Notes: a model not told the origin generated them from the letters alone. DNA of 64,000 nt from an uncultured Fidelibacterota bacterium (GCA_902581045.1 CACHMU010000001.1:17676-81675); one strand, 5' to 3'; counted from the stretch's first letter, positions 9,873 through 19,809 are shown. A program made the numbers and translations.

Positions 9873-10640
9873 ATTTCCATACATCAAACAGCAATAGTTT
9901 CACCAAAAGCCAACATAGGTCAAAATATTGATGTTGGACCATATACAATTATTGAAGAAAATGTAATAATTGGCGATAATACCTCTATTGGCAATCATAA
10001 TACGATTTGTTCTGGAACATCAATTGGTGCCAATTGTAAAATTTTTCATAATACATCATTAGGTGAAACCCCTCAGGATATGAAATATGATGGCGAAAAA
10101 ACTCAAACAATAATAGGCGATAATGTCACTATACGAGAATCTGTAACAATAAATCGAGGTACAGTAGCTTTTGGTAAAACACTTGTTGGAAATAATGTCT
10201 TATTGATGACAGGAACTCATATAGCTCATGATTGTATAGTGGGTAATAATGTGGTGATGGCAAATCTTGCTACCTTAGGAGGGCATGTAGAGATAGGTGA
10301 TTGGGCAAATATAGGTGGAGGAGTTATGGTACATCAATTTGTAAAAGTTGGTACACAATCACTAATTGGCGGTGGTTTTACAGCTAAACAAGATGTTCCT
10401 CCTTATATTATTGTATCAGGTGCACCATTACGTTTTGTTGGGATAAATAAAATTGGATTAGAAAGAAGAGGTTTTGGGAAAGAGACTAGAGAAATAATTA
10501 AGCAAGCATATAGAAAATATTTTGTATCTAAGTTTAATCGAGGTCAAGCAATCGACTACATTAAAAGAAGTCTGCCTCAGATTGAAGAAATAAAAAATAT
10601 AGTTGAGTTTATAGATTCAAGTGAACGAGGTATTATTTAA
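9873..10640 (+). CDS. lpxA: UDP-N-acetylglucosamine acyltransferase, probable ATT start
   Basis: Listed ORF starts at ATG 10080, but the frame is open upstream and encodes ISIHQTAIVSPKANIGQNIDVGPYTIIEENVIIGD, the LpxA N-terminus. No NTG codon between stop 9834 and 10080. AGGAG (9859-9863) lies 9 nt before ATT 9873. Confidence 0.88.
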   Translation: MSIHQTAIVSPKANIGQNIDVGPYTIIEENVIIGDNTSIGNHNTICSGTSIGANCKIFHNTSLGETPQDMKYDGEKTQTIIGDNVTIRESVTINRGTVAFGKTLVGNNVLLMTGTHIAHDCIVGNNVVMANLATLGGHVEIGDWANIGGGVMVHQFVKVGTQSLIGGGFTAKQDVPPYIIVSGAPLRFVGINKIGLERRGFGKETREIIKQAYRKYFVSKFNRGQAIDYIKRSLPQIEEIKNIVEFIDSSERGII

Positions 10641-11304
10641 ATTTATCAAACATTTGATTCGCTACTCAATTTTATTCATCCCAGGATCGATTTTATTTAC
10701 CCAATGGTCTTCATTTGAATTATCTAATGTAAATAAGAAATCTGAATCTATATTTAGATATGCTGGAATAATTTCAGCAAATGATTCCCCAATTGATATA
10801 AAAAGTGATCGTAGAGTATCTATTATGGGTACAATAAAGAAAGATCAATCACTTAATGGTTTAGTCCCTATTTTACAGGGTAAAATAAAAATCTCATGGA
10901 ATTTATCAATTAAAGGAAGAATGGCAAGTTTTGCTTCAAATGAGCGTTCCATACAAATGTATGGTTGGGGTTTGACTTTTAAGCCAGGATCAGTTGATGA
11001 GCCTTTACGGTGGAGGATTCTTTTTAATTCTGGCAGTTTGAATTCTCATAATCAACTAAAGGTTTCATCAATCAGTTCAACAGCTGTAAGATTAGTAAAA
11101 TGGAAAACTTTTCCCATTCATTATGGGTTTGGAACAAATATTATTAATGGAATTTCATTACAAGAATCAACTAATTTTAAACTTCATTATAATTTTATTT
11201 TATTTGGTTTATCAAAGAATTTTTCTGGGTTAGTAGTATCTCCCCAAATACTATTAGGTAGAAATAATAATTATTTTTCAATAAATATTTTAGCCTCCTT
11301 TTAA
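10621..11304 (+). CDS. Hypothetical protein
   Basis: ORF with GTG start between lpxA and dxr; no recognised family. Confidence 0.55.
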   Translation: MNEVLFKFIKHLIRYSILFIPGSILFTQWSSFELSNVNKKSESIFRYAGIISANDSPIDIKSDRRVSIMGTIKKDQSLNGLVPILQGKIKISWNLSIKGRMASFASNERSIQMYGWGLTFKPGSVDEPLRWRILFNSGSLNSHNQLKVSSISSTAVRLVKWKTFPIHYGFGTNIINGISLQESTNFKLHYNFILFGLSKNFSGLVVSPQILLGRNNNYFSINILASF

Positions 11305-11307
11305 AAC

Positions 11308-12462
11308 ATGAAAAACATTACTATTCTTGGATCAACAGGGTCAATTGGTGTAAATACTTTAAATGTTATAGATAATTTGGATCAAGATTATAATATTGTT
11401 GGTTTAAGTGCTAATACGAGTGCAAATACTATTCTAAGTCAGATAAAAAAATACAAACCTGAAGTTGTTGCAATTGCTGATTTAAATACAGCGGGATTTG
11501 TTAAAGAGCAATTAAAAGGTTATGATATTACAATTTTACCAGGTAGATCCGGATTATTAGAACTATCTAGTAGAAATGATGTAGATTTATTATTCAACGC
11601 ATTAGTTGGTTCATCCGGAATGGAGCCAACTCTATGTGCAATAAAATCATCAGTAGATGTTGCTTTAAGTAATAAAGAAAGCCTAGTAATGGCTGGTGAT
11701 ATTATTGAATCAGAAAAAATTAAATCTGGCGCAAAGATTTTCCCTGTCGATAGTGAGCATTCTGCGATTTGGCAATGCCTAGCTGGAGAAAAAATTGATC
11801 AAGTTGAAAAAATAATACTTACTGGAAGTGGTGGTCCATTTAGGAATAGAGATATTGATACTCTTATTGATGTTAAGGTTAGCGATGCATTAAATCATCC
11901 TAATTGGGAAATGGGTAAAAAAATTACAATTGATTCAGCTTCAATGATGAATAAAGGATTAGAAGTAATTGAAACTAAATGGCTTTTTGGAATAGACTGG
12001 GATAAAATAGAAATAGTTATTCATCCTGAATCAATCATTCATTCCATGGTAGAGTTCAAAGATAAATCAGTAAAAGCTCAAATGGGAGTCCCAGATATGA
12101 AAGTTCCTATTCAATATGCTTTAACCTATCCAGATCGCAAAGTAGCAGAGTGGGAATCATTAGATTTATCAAAAATTGGCTCTTTAAACTTTGAACCACC
12201 AAGTTTTAAGAGATTTCCATGCATAAGTTTAGCATATGAAACATTAAAAAAAGGAGGAAGTTATCCTGCTGTTTTAAATGTTGCAAATGAGCAAGCCGTT
12301 TATAGATTCTTAAATAATGAAATTAGTTTCATAGACATTCCTATTATCATTGAAAAAGCCTGTGAAAAACATGAATACATTAAACAACCATCATTAGAAG
12401 AACTGATATATATAGAAACTTGGACTATAAATTTTGTAAAATCATTTGAAGGAAAAAAATAA
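11308..12462 (+). CDS. dxr: 1-deoxy-D-xylulose 5-phosphate reductoisomerase
   Basis: ITILGSTGSIGVNTL, SNKESLVMAG, PVDSEHSAIWQCL, NHPNWEMGKKITIDSASMMNKGLE. Confidence 0.97.
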   Translation: MKNITILGSTGSIGVNTLNVIDNLDQDYNIVGLSANTSANTILSQIKKYKPEVVAIADLNTAGFVKEQLKGYDITILPGRSGLLELSSRNDVDLLFNALVGSSGMEPTLCAIKSSVDVALSNKESLVMAGDIIESEKIKSGAKIFPVDSEHSAIWQCLAGEKIDQVEKIILTGSGGPFRNRDIDTLIDVKVSDALNHPNWEMGKKITIDSASMMNKGLEVIETKWLFGIDWDKIEIVIHPESIIHSMVEFKDKSVKAQMGVPDMKVPIQYALTYPDRKVAEWESLDLSKIGSLNFEPPSFKRFPCISLAYETLKKGGSYPAVLNVANEQAVYRFLNNEISFIDIPIIIEKACEKHEYIKQPSLEELIYIETWTINFVKSFEGKK

Positions 12463-12474
12463 TATAAGGGAACT

Positions 12475-13644
12475 ATGACCACACTATTTGCAGCAATAAT
12501 ATTAATTGGTATAATTGTTTTCATTCATGAATTAGGCCACTATTTAGCCGCACGTTCAATTGGTGTTAAGGTTGAGCGTTTTTCAGTGGGTTTCCCACCA
12601 AGATTAATGACATTTACTTCTATTCCAAATGGATGGGAATTTCGATTATTTTTTTATAAAAAGAATAATGAAGGTAAATATTTATGGACAACAATTAAAA
12701 AATCAAAAATTACTATATCAGGACGAAAAGGTACTGGGACTGAATATTGTTTAGCGATTATTCCTTTTGGAGGCTATGTAAAAGTTGCAGGTATAATTGA
12801 TGAAAGTATGGATGTAAAATATGAAAATAAACCATATGAATTAATGAGTAAACCTAAATGGAAACAAATTTGGTTTCAAAGTGCTGGAGTTATTATGAAC
12901 TTGGTTTTAGCTTTTGTTATTTTTACAGGACTATCAAATTATAGTGGAAAAATTATTCCATCAGATGAACCGATAATTAATGAAATTATACCTGATTTTC
13001 CAGCATATAAATATGGTTTGCAGATTGGCGATAGAATTCAATCAGTTAATGGTAAAAACATCACATCTTGGGGTGATTTAACAAATGAAATTCATCAGCG
13101 TCCAAATCAAGACTTAGACCTAATAATATTAAGAAATGAAAAATCCTTAAATATTTCACTTACTTCAATCTCCCAAATTAACCCTTCAACAGGTGATTCC
13201 ATTGGAATTATAGGAATGCGTCCAAAATATGAATCCTTCCCTGTTAGTATGATTGAAAGTATGAATATGGGGTTTGGAGCTACTATCCGTGGGTTTGGGA
13301 TGGCTATTTTGACGATTAAAATGCTTACTTCAGGACAAGCTTCAATGAAAGAATTAGGTGGCCCAATCATGATTGCCCAGTTAGCGGGTCAATCTGCGAA
13401 AGCAGGTTGGATACCATTTCTAACTCTGATGGCATTAATAAGCTGTAATATAGCTTTTATAAATATATTACCTATTCCTGGATTAGATGGAGGACATATT
13501 TTTATGACACTTATTGAGGGAATTATAAGAAGGCCACTTACAATAAAAATGCGTTTAGCTATTCAACAAGTTGGAATGCTATTAATTTTGATGTTGATGA
13601 TTACAGTAATTGTAAATGATATAGGAAGATTATTTGGTAATTAA
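12475..13644 (+). CDS. rseP: RIP/RseP-family site-2 metalloprotease with PDZ domain
   Basis: HELGHYLAAR zinc motif, IPFGGYVKVAG, C-terminal NILPIPGLDGGH. Confidence 0.94.
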   Translation: MTTLFAAIILIGIIVFIHELGHYLAARSIGVKVERFSVGFPPRLMTFTSIPNGWEFRLFFYKKNNEGKYLWTTIKKSKITISGRKGTGTEYCLAIIPFGGYVKVAGIIDESMDVKYENKPYELMSKPKWKQIWFQSAGVIMNLVLAFVIFTGLSNYSGKIIPSDEPIINEIIPDFPAYKYGLQIGDRIQSVNGKNITSWGDLTNEIHQRPNQDLDLIILRNEKSLNISLTSISQINPSTGDSIGIIGMRPKYESFPVSMIESMNMGFGATIRGFGMAILTIKMLTSGQASMKELGGPIMIAQLAGQSAKAGWIPFLTLMALISCNIAFINILPIPGLDGGHIFMTLIEGIIRRPLTIKMRLAIQQVGMLLILMLMITVIVNDIGRLFGN

Positions 13645-14345
13645 CTAACTTTTTTTAATAAAAGTGTCATTGATCCAAACTTCATTTTAATTTGAATTTT
13701 GACTGGTAATCTATTCTGATCATCACTTATCCAAATTTGAATATCACCTTGATTTTTAAATAAATTTTTTCCTTCTTGATATGGGCGTATTACTGTACAA
13801 ATATAATTTCCTAGTTCAGTGCTGATAGTTTCTTTACCTTTAATTTGTAATTTGTAATCCACAATCCTTTTGCCCTCGAATGATGAAAAAGACATGATTT
13901 CATTTTCTTTTAGTGGTATTGTTCTTAAATAATAAAATAATGAAAAACTATCTCGTGCTTTAAAGTCAATAGGAACTTTCTCATTCGAAGTCGTGGCAAT
14001 AGATTTTTTATAATCAAATTTGACATTTATTTTATTTTTATAATTTCCTTGATTAATATCTTTTATTAATTGATGTGTAAAAAACTCTTCTTTATCTATC
14101 CAGATATCAATTTTATCTCTTATTTTAAATAATCTGTCTGCTAGGCCTTTAGTTTTAGCATAATAGGTAACATGATATGAGTCAATATTATTTATTTTTT
14201 CTATTTCAGATATTTTCAATTTTGCTTCACCAACTCGTACAAGATTAAATTCTGCATAATATTGTAAAGACTCTCCAACTTTAAATGGAATCTGACCAAC
14301 TACAAAATTTAAATAAAATAGGAAAAAATACTTTTTGTAATTCAT
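13641..14345 (-). CDS. DUF3108-like exported protein
   Basis: Signal peptide, VGESLQYYAEFNLVRVGEAKLKI, IWISDDQNRLPVKIQIKMKFGSMTLLLK. Confidence 0.75.
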   Translation of the reverse strand: MNYKKYFFLFYLNFVVGQIPFKVGESLQYYAEFNLVRVGEAKLKISEIEKINNIDSYHVTYYAKTKGLADRLFKIRDKIDIWIDKEEFFTHQLIKDINQGNYKNKINVKFDYKKSIATTSNEKVPIDFKARDSFSLFYYLRTIPLKENEIMSFSSFEGKRIVDYKLQIKGKETISTELGNYICTVIRPYQEGKNLFKNQGDIQIWISDDQNRLPVKIQIKMKFGSMTLLLKKVS

Positions 14346-14929
14346 TTTCTTATGGTTTTTAATTTATAATTTTCAAGTTTGTAAATAGTTGAGCCTTTTA
14401 AGTAATTATTTTTACCATCATCAATAAGTAAATCAAATTCTCCATTGAACAAATCAAATATTTTTTTTGGATCATTTAATGGTTTTTTTCCTGACCGATT
14501 TACAGAGGTAGTCGTAATTGGCCGGTCTATTATTTGACATATATTTTGTGCAAATTTATGATTGGGTAACCTAACTCCCAATGTTTCATCTTTTCCCATA
14601 ATTGACTTATCTACTACTCCACTTTTAACAGGTAAAATAATAGTAGTATATCCTTTCAAATTTTTTCTAATTATTTGGGCTTGATTATTATCTATCTTAG
14701 CGCAAGATATGACAGTTTCTATATCTTTCATAATAACACTAATTGGACCTTTTCTACCTTTTATTTTATTAAGCTTATTGATTGCTGATTTATTTTTTGC
14801 GTCAACACCAAAACCATATAATGTATCGGTAGGATAAACAATAATGCCTCCTTTTTGCACAACGTCAGCAGCATATAATGTAGATTTTTTGGAATTTAAA
14901 TTGAGTCTTTGCGTTATCTTAATGTTCAT
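14342..14929 (-). CDS. Sua5/YciO/TsaC-family threonylcarbamoyl-AMP synthase
   Basis: GGIIVYPTDTLYGFGVDA, KGRKGPISVIMKD, LGVRLPNH, TSVNRSGKKP. Confidence 0.9.
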   Translation of the reverse strand: MNIKITQRLNLNSKKSTLYAADVVQKGGIIVYPTDTLYGFGVDAKNKSAINKLNKIKGRKGPISVIMKDIETVISCAKIDNNQAQIIRKNLKGYTTIILPVKSGVVDKSIMGKDETLGVRLPNHKFAQNICQIIDRPITTTSVNRSGKKPLNDPKKIFDLFNGEFDLLIDDGKNNYLKGSTIYKLENYKLKTIRK

Positions 14930-15785
14930 ATATATTTGTTGATTTCCATTTGCGATGAAACCAAAAATAATGATCAGGATACCGTTTAATAATTTTCTCT
15001 AAATTATTTGTATAAATTTGCGAAATGTTTTCTACAGATAGATTAGATTTTATTTTTATTTCAGAAAATGAAATTACAATTGTACCATCAGGCTCCATAT
15101 AGCTGACAGAAAATATCATCGGTGCATCAGTTTTTATATGAAATTTAGCGGCACCCTTAGGGGTGTATGTAGGTTTATTAAAAAAATTAACCCTAACTCC
15201 ATTTTTTCTTGCATCTTGATCGCTAGCTAAAATAACTATTTTCTTTTTTTTAATTAATTCGTAGATCTTGTTAATTGAAGATTTTCTATAAATATGATTC
15301 ATACCATAAGATTCTCGAATTTCTTTAAAGAATAAATCTGCCCCCTTGTTAGCTTGTTTTTGAATAACTCCCCAAATAGGATAATTATTCATACCGAACC
15401 ATGCTCCCCACTTCTCCCATAAGCCGAAATGTGCCGTTAGAAGTATTAGTCCTTTCTCTTTTTTAATTGCCTTATCAAAAATGTCTTGGTTTTCTATTTT
15501 ATATTTAATTTTTTGATATGAATTAGGTAGTGACAAAAAATCAATAAAATTATTTATAACTATTTGATAACTGCGTTTTAATTGTTTGTTTACCCAATGA
15601 TGATTCATTTCAGGAAAAGCAGTTTTAATATTTTTAAAGGCTTCTTTCTTTCTAATTGGAACAAAATTGTAAACAAACGCGGCTAACTTAATAGCAAGTT
15701 TTCTTCTATCAATCTCTGAAATATTTCGTGATTTTTTAGATATTAATTTTAATAATATATATGTTAATTGATCTTTGAAATTCAT
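14919..15785 (-). CDS. LpxL/HtrB-like lipid A biosynthesis acyltransferase
   Basis: LLTAHFGLWEKWG (HxxxxE-like), ASDQDARKNGVRVNFFNKPTYTPKGAAKF. Confidence 0.85.
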   Translation of the reverse strand: MNFKDQLTYILLKLISKKSRNISEIDRRKLAIKLAAFVYNFVPIRKKEAFKNIKTAFPEMNHHWVNKQLKRSYQIVINNFIDFLSLPNSYQKIKYKIENQDIFDKAIKKEKGLILLTAHFGLWEKWGAWFGMNNYPIWGVIQKQANKGADLFFKEIRESYGMNHIYRKSSINKIYELIKKKKIVILASDQDARKNGVRVNFFNKPTYTPKGAAKFHIKTDAPMIFSVSYMEPDGTIVISFSEIKIKSNLSVENISQIYTNNLEKIIKRYPDHYFWFHRKWKSTNIYEH

Positions 15786-15813
15786 TATAGATAATTTGGA
15801 TAATGATATAAAA

Positions 15814-16407
15814 TCAAATTAGTTTTTTCATTATTAATTTGATATTTTGGCTTAGTTCTTTTTCAGTATTATCATTGTGAATTACAAAATCTGCCACATT
15901 TACTTTTTCTTCTTCAGGCCATTGGAATTCCATGCGTCTTAGAATATCTTCTCTAGTTAAAGTCTGACGATCCAGAGCACGTTCCATTCTATTTTTTAAT
16001 TGTGCAGTTACTACTATTATATAGTCCATATGAACATCATAACCAGACTCATAAATCATTGCGCCATCTACAATAAAAACCTCATGCTCTCCTTTTTTTA
16101 ATTTTTTATCGAATGATTTATCAAGCAAGTCAAATACATAAGGATGGACTACAGAATTTAATTGACGTTGATGGTCAACATCTTGAAAAGCAATCCGCGA
16201 TAATTTTTCTTTATTTATTTTACCTGAAGCATCAATTATATCTGTTCCAAATTCAGTTATTAACTCATGCTGCACTAAATCATTTTTGGATATTAAATTT
16301 TTTGCTTCACTATCAGCATCAAAAATAAAAGCACCTAATTTTTCAAAATATTTACTAGCAGTACTTTTTCCACTCCCAATCCCACCTGTTAATCCTACTT
16401 TAAGCAT
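15814..16407 (-). CDS. coaE: Dephospho-CoA kinase
   Basis: VGLTGGIGSGKSTASKYFEKLGAFIFDAD...HP. Confidence 0.94.
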   Translation of the reverse strand: MLKVGLTGGIGSGKSTASKYFEKLGAFIFDADSEAKNLISKNDLVQHELITEFGTDIIDASGKINKEKLSRIAFQDVDHQRQLNSVVHPYVFDLLDKSFDKKLKKGEHEVFIVDGAMIYESGYDVHMDYIIVVTAQLKNRMERALDRQTLTREDILRRMEFQWPEEEKVNVADFVIHNDNTEKELSQNIKLIMKKLI

Positions 16408-16969
16408 ATTGATTTACAATTTTTATTATTTCATCATTAATATATTTGATTTCACCAACGCCATTAATTTTAATCAATAAACCTACATTATGATAATAGC
16501 TTAGCAATGGAGAGGTTTGATCTAAGTATATTTTTTGACGATTTTTTATGATTTCGATGGATTCATCACTCCTACCAGAAGTTAATCCTCTTTTTATTAA
16601 ACGATTAACCAATTCATCTTCATTAGCATATAAACTGATGACCGAATCTATTTTATGACCAATTTTCTTTAAAATTAGATTCAATCCTTTTGCTTGTTCA
16701 ATTGTACGGGGAAATCCATCTAATAAATAACCATTTTGCGCGTCATCTAGACATAAACGATCTTTCATCATTTTTAATAAAGTATCATCAGGAACTAATT
16801 CTCCTTTGTCAATAAATTCCTTAGCAAAATTTCCAATTGTTGTTTTTTTAGATATTTCTAATCTTAAAATATCACCTGTTGAAAGATGTAAAATGCCGTA
16901 TTTATTGCATAGGAGCTTTGCTTGAGTTCCTTTTCCAACACCAGGTGGACCTAAAAAAATAAGATTCAT
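16400..16969 (-). CDS. adk: Adenylate kinase
   Basis: MNLIFLGPPGVGKGTQAKLL, STGDILR, GYLLDGFPRTIEQA. Start set at 16969; the longer listed ORF runs into nupC in another frame. Confidence 0.95.
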   Translation of the reverse strand: MNLIFLGPPGVGKGTQAKLLCNKYGILHLSTGDILRLEISKKTTIGNFAKEFIDKGELVPDDTLLKMMKDRLCLDDAQNGYLLDGFPRTIEQAKGLNLILKKIGHKIDSVISLYANEDELVNRLIKRGLTSGRSDESIEIIKNRQKIYLDQTSPLLSYYHNVGLLIKINGVGEIKYINDEIIKIVNQYA

Positions 16970-16989
16970 AACTAGAATAAATATTACTA

Positions 16990-18210
16990 TTAAATTAAAA
17001 CACCTGCAACTGAAGCAGTTAACCATGAAGCAAGAGCTCCACCGATCATAGCTTTGGTTATTAATTTTGCGATCTCTTTTTTCCTTTGAGGAGCAATGCC
17101 ACCGATTCCCCCAAGCTGTATTCCAATTGAACCAAAATTCGCAAATCCACATAAAGCATAGCTTGCAATAATGGCTGACCTTTCAGATAATTGATTTTTG
17201 CTGATCATTGATTGTAAATCACCAAAAGCAATTAATTCTGTGAATACAATTTTTTCTCCCATTAGAGTGCCAACGTAACCTGCCTCGGCCCATGGGATTC
17301 CCATTGTCCATGCGAGTGGTTTAAATATAATACTTAATATTTGTTCAATAGACGTGCCAAAAATGCCAAATATATAATTTAGTAATGCTACAATTGAAAT
17401 GAATGCTACTAACATCGCACCAACATTTGCTGCCAACTTTAAACCATCAGAAGCTCCATCGCCTAGAGCTTCCATCGCATTTGAGTTTCCATTTTTTATT
17501 TCCATATTTATATCACCAGAAGTTTTTGATTTTTCTACTTCTGGATATATAATTTTAGATACGACCAAAGCTGCAGGGGCTGACATAACGGAAGCTGCTA
17601 ATAGATGCCCTGCAATACCTGGAATATTTGATAACCATTTTACATATATAGCTAATACACCACCAGCAACAGTAGCAAATCCTCCAACCATAACTACCAT
17701 TAATTCAGATTTGGTCATTTGGCTTATAAATGGTCTTACCATCAATGGCGCTTCCGTTTGCCCAACAAAAATATTTGCACTAACACTTAATGTTTCAGCA
17801 CCACTAGTGTGCATAGTTTTTTGCATCACCCTAGCTATCCATTTTACAATTATTTGAATGATTCCAAAGTGATATAAAACAGCCATTAAGCTTGAAAAAA
17901 ATATAATCGTTGGTAGCAATCTAAACGCGAAATTCAAAAGAGCAGGGTGAAGCCCAACATCAGTCACATATGATGTAAATAAAAAGTCACTACCAGCATC
18001 TGAAAAACTAATTAGTCTTGTAATTATTTTATCTAAAAAGGAAAAAATAGGTTTTCCTATAGGTGTTTTTAATATAAAAACTGCAAAAATAAACTGAAGA
18101 CCTAATCCCCAATAAATAGTTCTGAAATTAATTTTATTTCTATTATTTGATATTGCGAATGCAATAGCCAAAAGTGTTAAGATACCTAATATGCCTTTAT
18201 AATGATCCAT
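16990..18210 (-). CDS. Concentrative nucleoside transporter (NupC/CNT family)
   Basis: NIFVGQTEAPLMVRPF, ALCGFANFGSIGIQLGGIGGIAP. Confidence 0.94.
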   Translation of the reverse strand: MDHYKGILGILTLLAIAFAISNNRNKINFRTIYWGLGLQFIFAVFILKTPIGKPIFSFLDKIITRLISFSDAGSDFLFTSYVTDVGLHPALLNFAFRLLPTIIFFSSLMAVLYHFGIIQIIVKWIARVMQKTMHTSGAETLSVSANIFVGQTEAPLMVRPFISQMTKSELMVVMVGGFATVAGGVLAIYVKWLSNIPGIAGHLLAASVMSAPAALVVSKIIYPEVEKSKTSGDINMEIKNGNSNAMEALGDGASDGLKLAANVGAMLVAFISIVALLNYIFGIFGTSIEQILSIIFKPLAWTMGIPWAEAGYVGTLMGEKIVFTELIAFGDLQSMISKNQLSERSAIIASYALCGFANFGSIGIQLGGIGGIAPQRKKEIAKLITKAMIGGALASWLTASVAGVLI

Positions 18211-18774
18211 TTAATCATTTACTGGGAGTTCAAAACAATTTCTGCACCGAGCTTCATACATATCTGTTTCACCGATAAGCACTTGTTTTGAATTTGAAAT
18301 AGTGCGTTGAGTGTATGATGCAGGATTACCACATATAACACAGATTGCTCTTAATTTATCTAAATAATCTGATTCACACATTAATTGCGGCATAAAACCA
18401 AACGGTTTTCCTCTATAATCTGTATCAAGGCCGGCAACAATAACTCGTATTTTTTTGTCAGCTAATCTTTTACAAACGTCCACAATTTTATTGTCAAAAA
18501 ATTGAGCTTCATCAATTCCGATAACATCCATTTCATTTGAATATTTAATTATTTCATTTGATGTTTTGACCATGACTGATTCTAGCTTTGATTTATTATG
18601 GGATACAACATGTTTAGAACTATAACGGTTATCAATAAATGGTTTAAATAGAACCGTGTTCATTTTAGCAATTTCCGCTCTTCGCATCCGCCGAATCAAT
18701 TCTTCAGTTTTTCCACTAAACATACTGCCAGTAATTACTTCAATCCATCCTGAATTTTTTGGGGATAAAGTCAT
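18211..18774 (-). CDS. tdk: Thymidine kinase
   Basis: EVITGSMFSGKTEELIRR, IGIDEAQFFD, zinc cysteines CVICGNPA..CRNCF. Confidence 0.96.
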   Translation of the reverse strand: MTLSPKNSGWIEVITGSMFSGKTEELIRRMRRAEIAKMNTVLFKPFIDNRYSSKHVVSHNKSKLESVMVKTSNEIIKYSNEMDVIGIDEAQFFDNKIVDVCKRLADKKIRVIVAGLDTDYRGKPFGFMPQLMCESDYLDKLRAICVICGNPASYTQRTISNSKQVLIGETDMYEARCRNCFELPVND

Positions 18775-18784
18775 AATTAATAAT

Positions 18785-19411
18785 TCATTTATTATTTAAA
18801 ATAGAATTTATTTTTGTTCGAATAAGGTCAATTGCAACTCTGTTCTTACTGCCTTCAGGTATTATAATATCAGCAAAATATTTTGAAGGTTCAACAAATT
18901 GTTCATGCATTGGTCGAACAGTTTTCAAATATTGATCAATTACTGATTCTACAGTTCTATTCCTTTTATCTATATCTCTAGATATACGACGTATAAAACG
19001 TATGTCATTTGGAGTATCCACAAAAACTTTTATATCCATTAATTCTCTAAGAATTGTATAATGTAATGTTAAAATTCCTTCAACTATTATAACACGATGC
19101 GGGTGAACTGTTTTTGTATCTTTTAATCTCGAATGAGTAGAAAAATCATAAATTGGTACTTCAACTATTTGTCCTTTAATAAGGCTAATTAATTGTTTAT
19201 TAAAAAATTCAATATCAATTGCATCTGGGTGATCAAAGTTATGAAGATGTCGATCTTCCATAGGGATATTAGAAATATCCCGATAATATGCATCCTGTTC
19301 TATCACAACAACATCACCATTTCCATATTCTTCTAACAATTTTTTTGCAATAGAAGTTTTTCCTGAACCAGTTCCACCTGCGATGCCGATTAAAATTGGT
19401 GATAGACTCAT
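18785..19411 (-). CDS. udk: Uridine kinase
   Basis: IGIAGGTGSGKTSIAKKL, QDAYYRD, NFDHPDAID, VEGILTLHY. Confidence 0.96.
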   Translation of the reverse strand: MSLSPILIGIAGGTGSGKTSIAKKLLEEYGNGDVVVIEQDAYYRDISNIPMEDRHLHNFDHPDAIDIEFFNKQLISLIKGQIVEVPIYDFSTHSRLKDTKTVHPHRVIIVEGILTLHYTILRELMDIKVFVDTPNDIRFIRRISRDIDKRNRTVESVIDQYLKTVRPMHEQFVEPSKYFADIIIPEGSKNRVAIDLIRTKINSILNNK

Positions 19412-19809
19412 TTTAAATCTTTAGCTTCAAACGGGTCAGGTAATAGCATCCCGCTAGTGGTTTCATTAACAACACCATTCATATCACAAATATATATTGG
19501 GATATCACCACATAGTTCCCAAATAACTTGCCTACATGATCCACATGGTGTTCCACCAGTTTCAGTTGCTATTGCCATAGAAACAAAATTTTTATAGCCT
19601 TGTGCTATCGCCCTAAATAGAGCAGTCCGTTCTGCACATATTGAAAGAGGATAGCTTGCATTCTCTATATTACAACCTCCAATAATTTCTCCTTCATCAA
19701 CCTTTACTGCTGCACCAACATTGTATTTTGAATATGGAGCGTGCGCTTTTTTTGTCATATGGATTGCTTTTGTAATTAAATTGTTCATTGTTTCATTGTG
19801 TTGAACCAT
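19408..19809 (-). CDS. cdd: Cytidine deaminase
   Basis: APYSKYNVGAAVKV, NIENASYPLSICAERTA, GTPCGSCRQVI. Start may be the ATG at 19788. Confidence 0.95.
   Translation of the reverse strand: MVQHNETMNNLITKAIHMTKKAHAPYSKYNVGAAVKVDEGEIIGGCNIENASYPLSICAERTALFRAIAQGYKNFVSMAIATETGGTPCGSCRQVIWELCGDIPIYICDMNGVVNETTSGMLLPDPFEAKDLK

Noticed and set aside
9834-9873. Programmed frameshift fusing LpxC-FabZ to LpxA
   Set aside because: No slippery heptamer is evident and SD-spaced ATT explains it better; gpmA shows the same pattern without an overlapping upstream gene. Not fully excluded.
12475-13644. Extra ~30-aa segment in RseP between HELGH and GGYV
   Set aside because: Looks like loop length variation seen in this protease family; not strong enough for a separate finding.
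16970-17152. Long N-terminal extension of adk in the ORF track
   Set aside because: It overlaps nupC coding sequence out of frame; the true Adk start (MNLIFLGPPGVGKGTQ) is at 16969.
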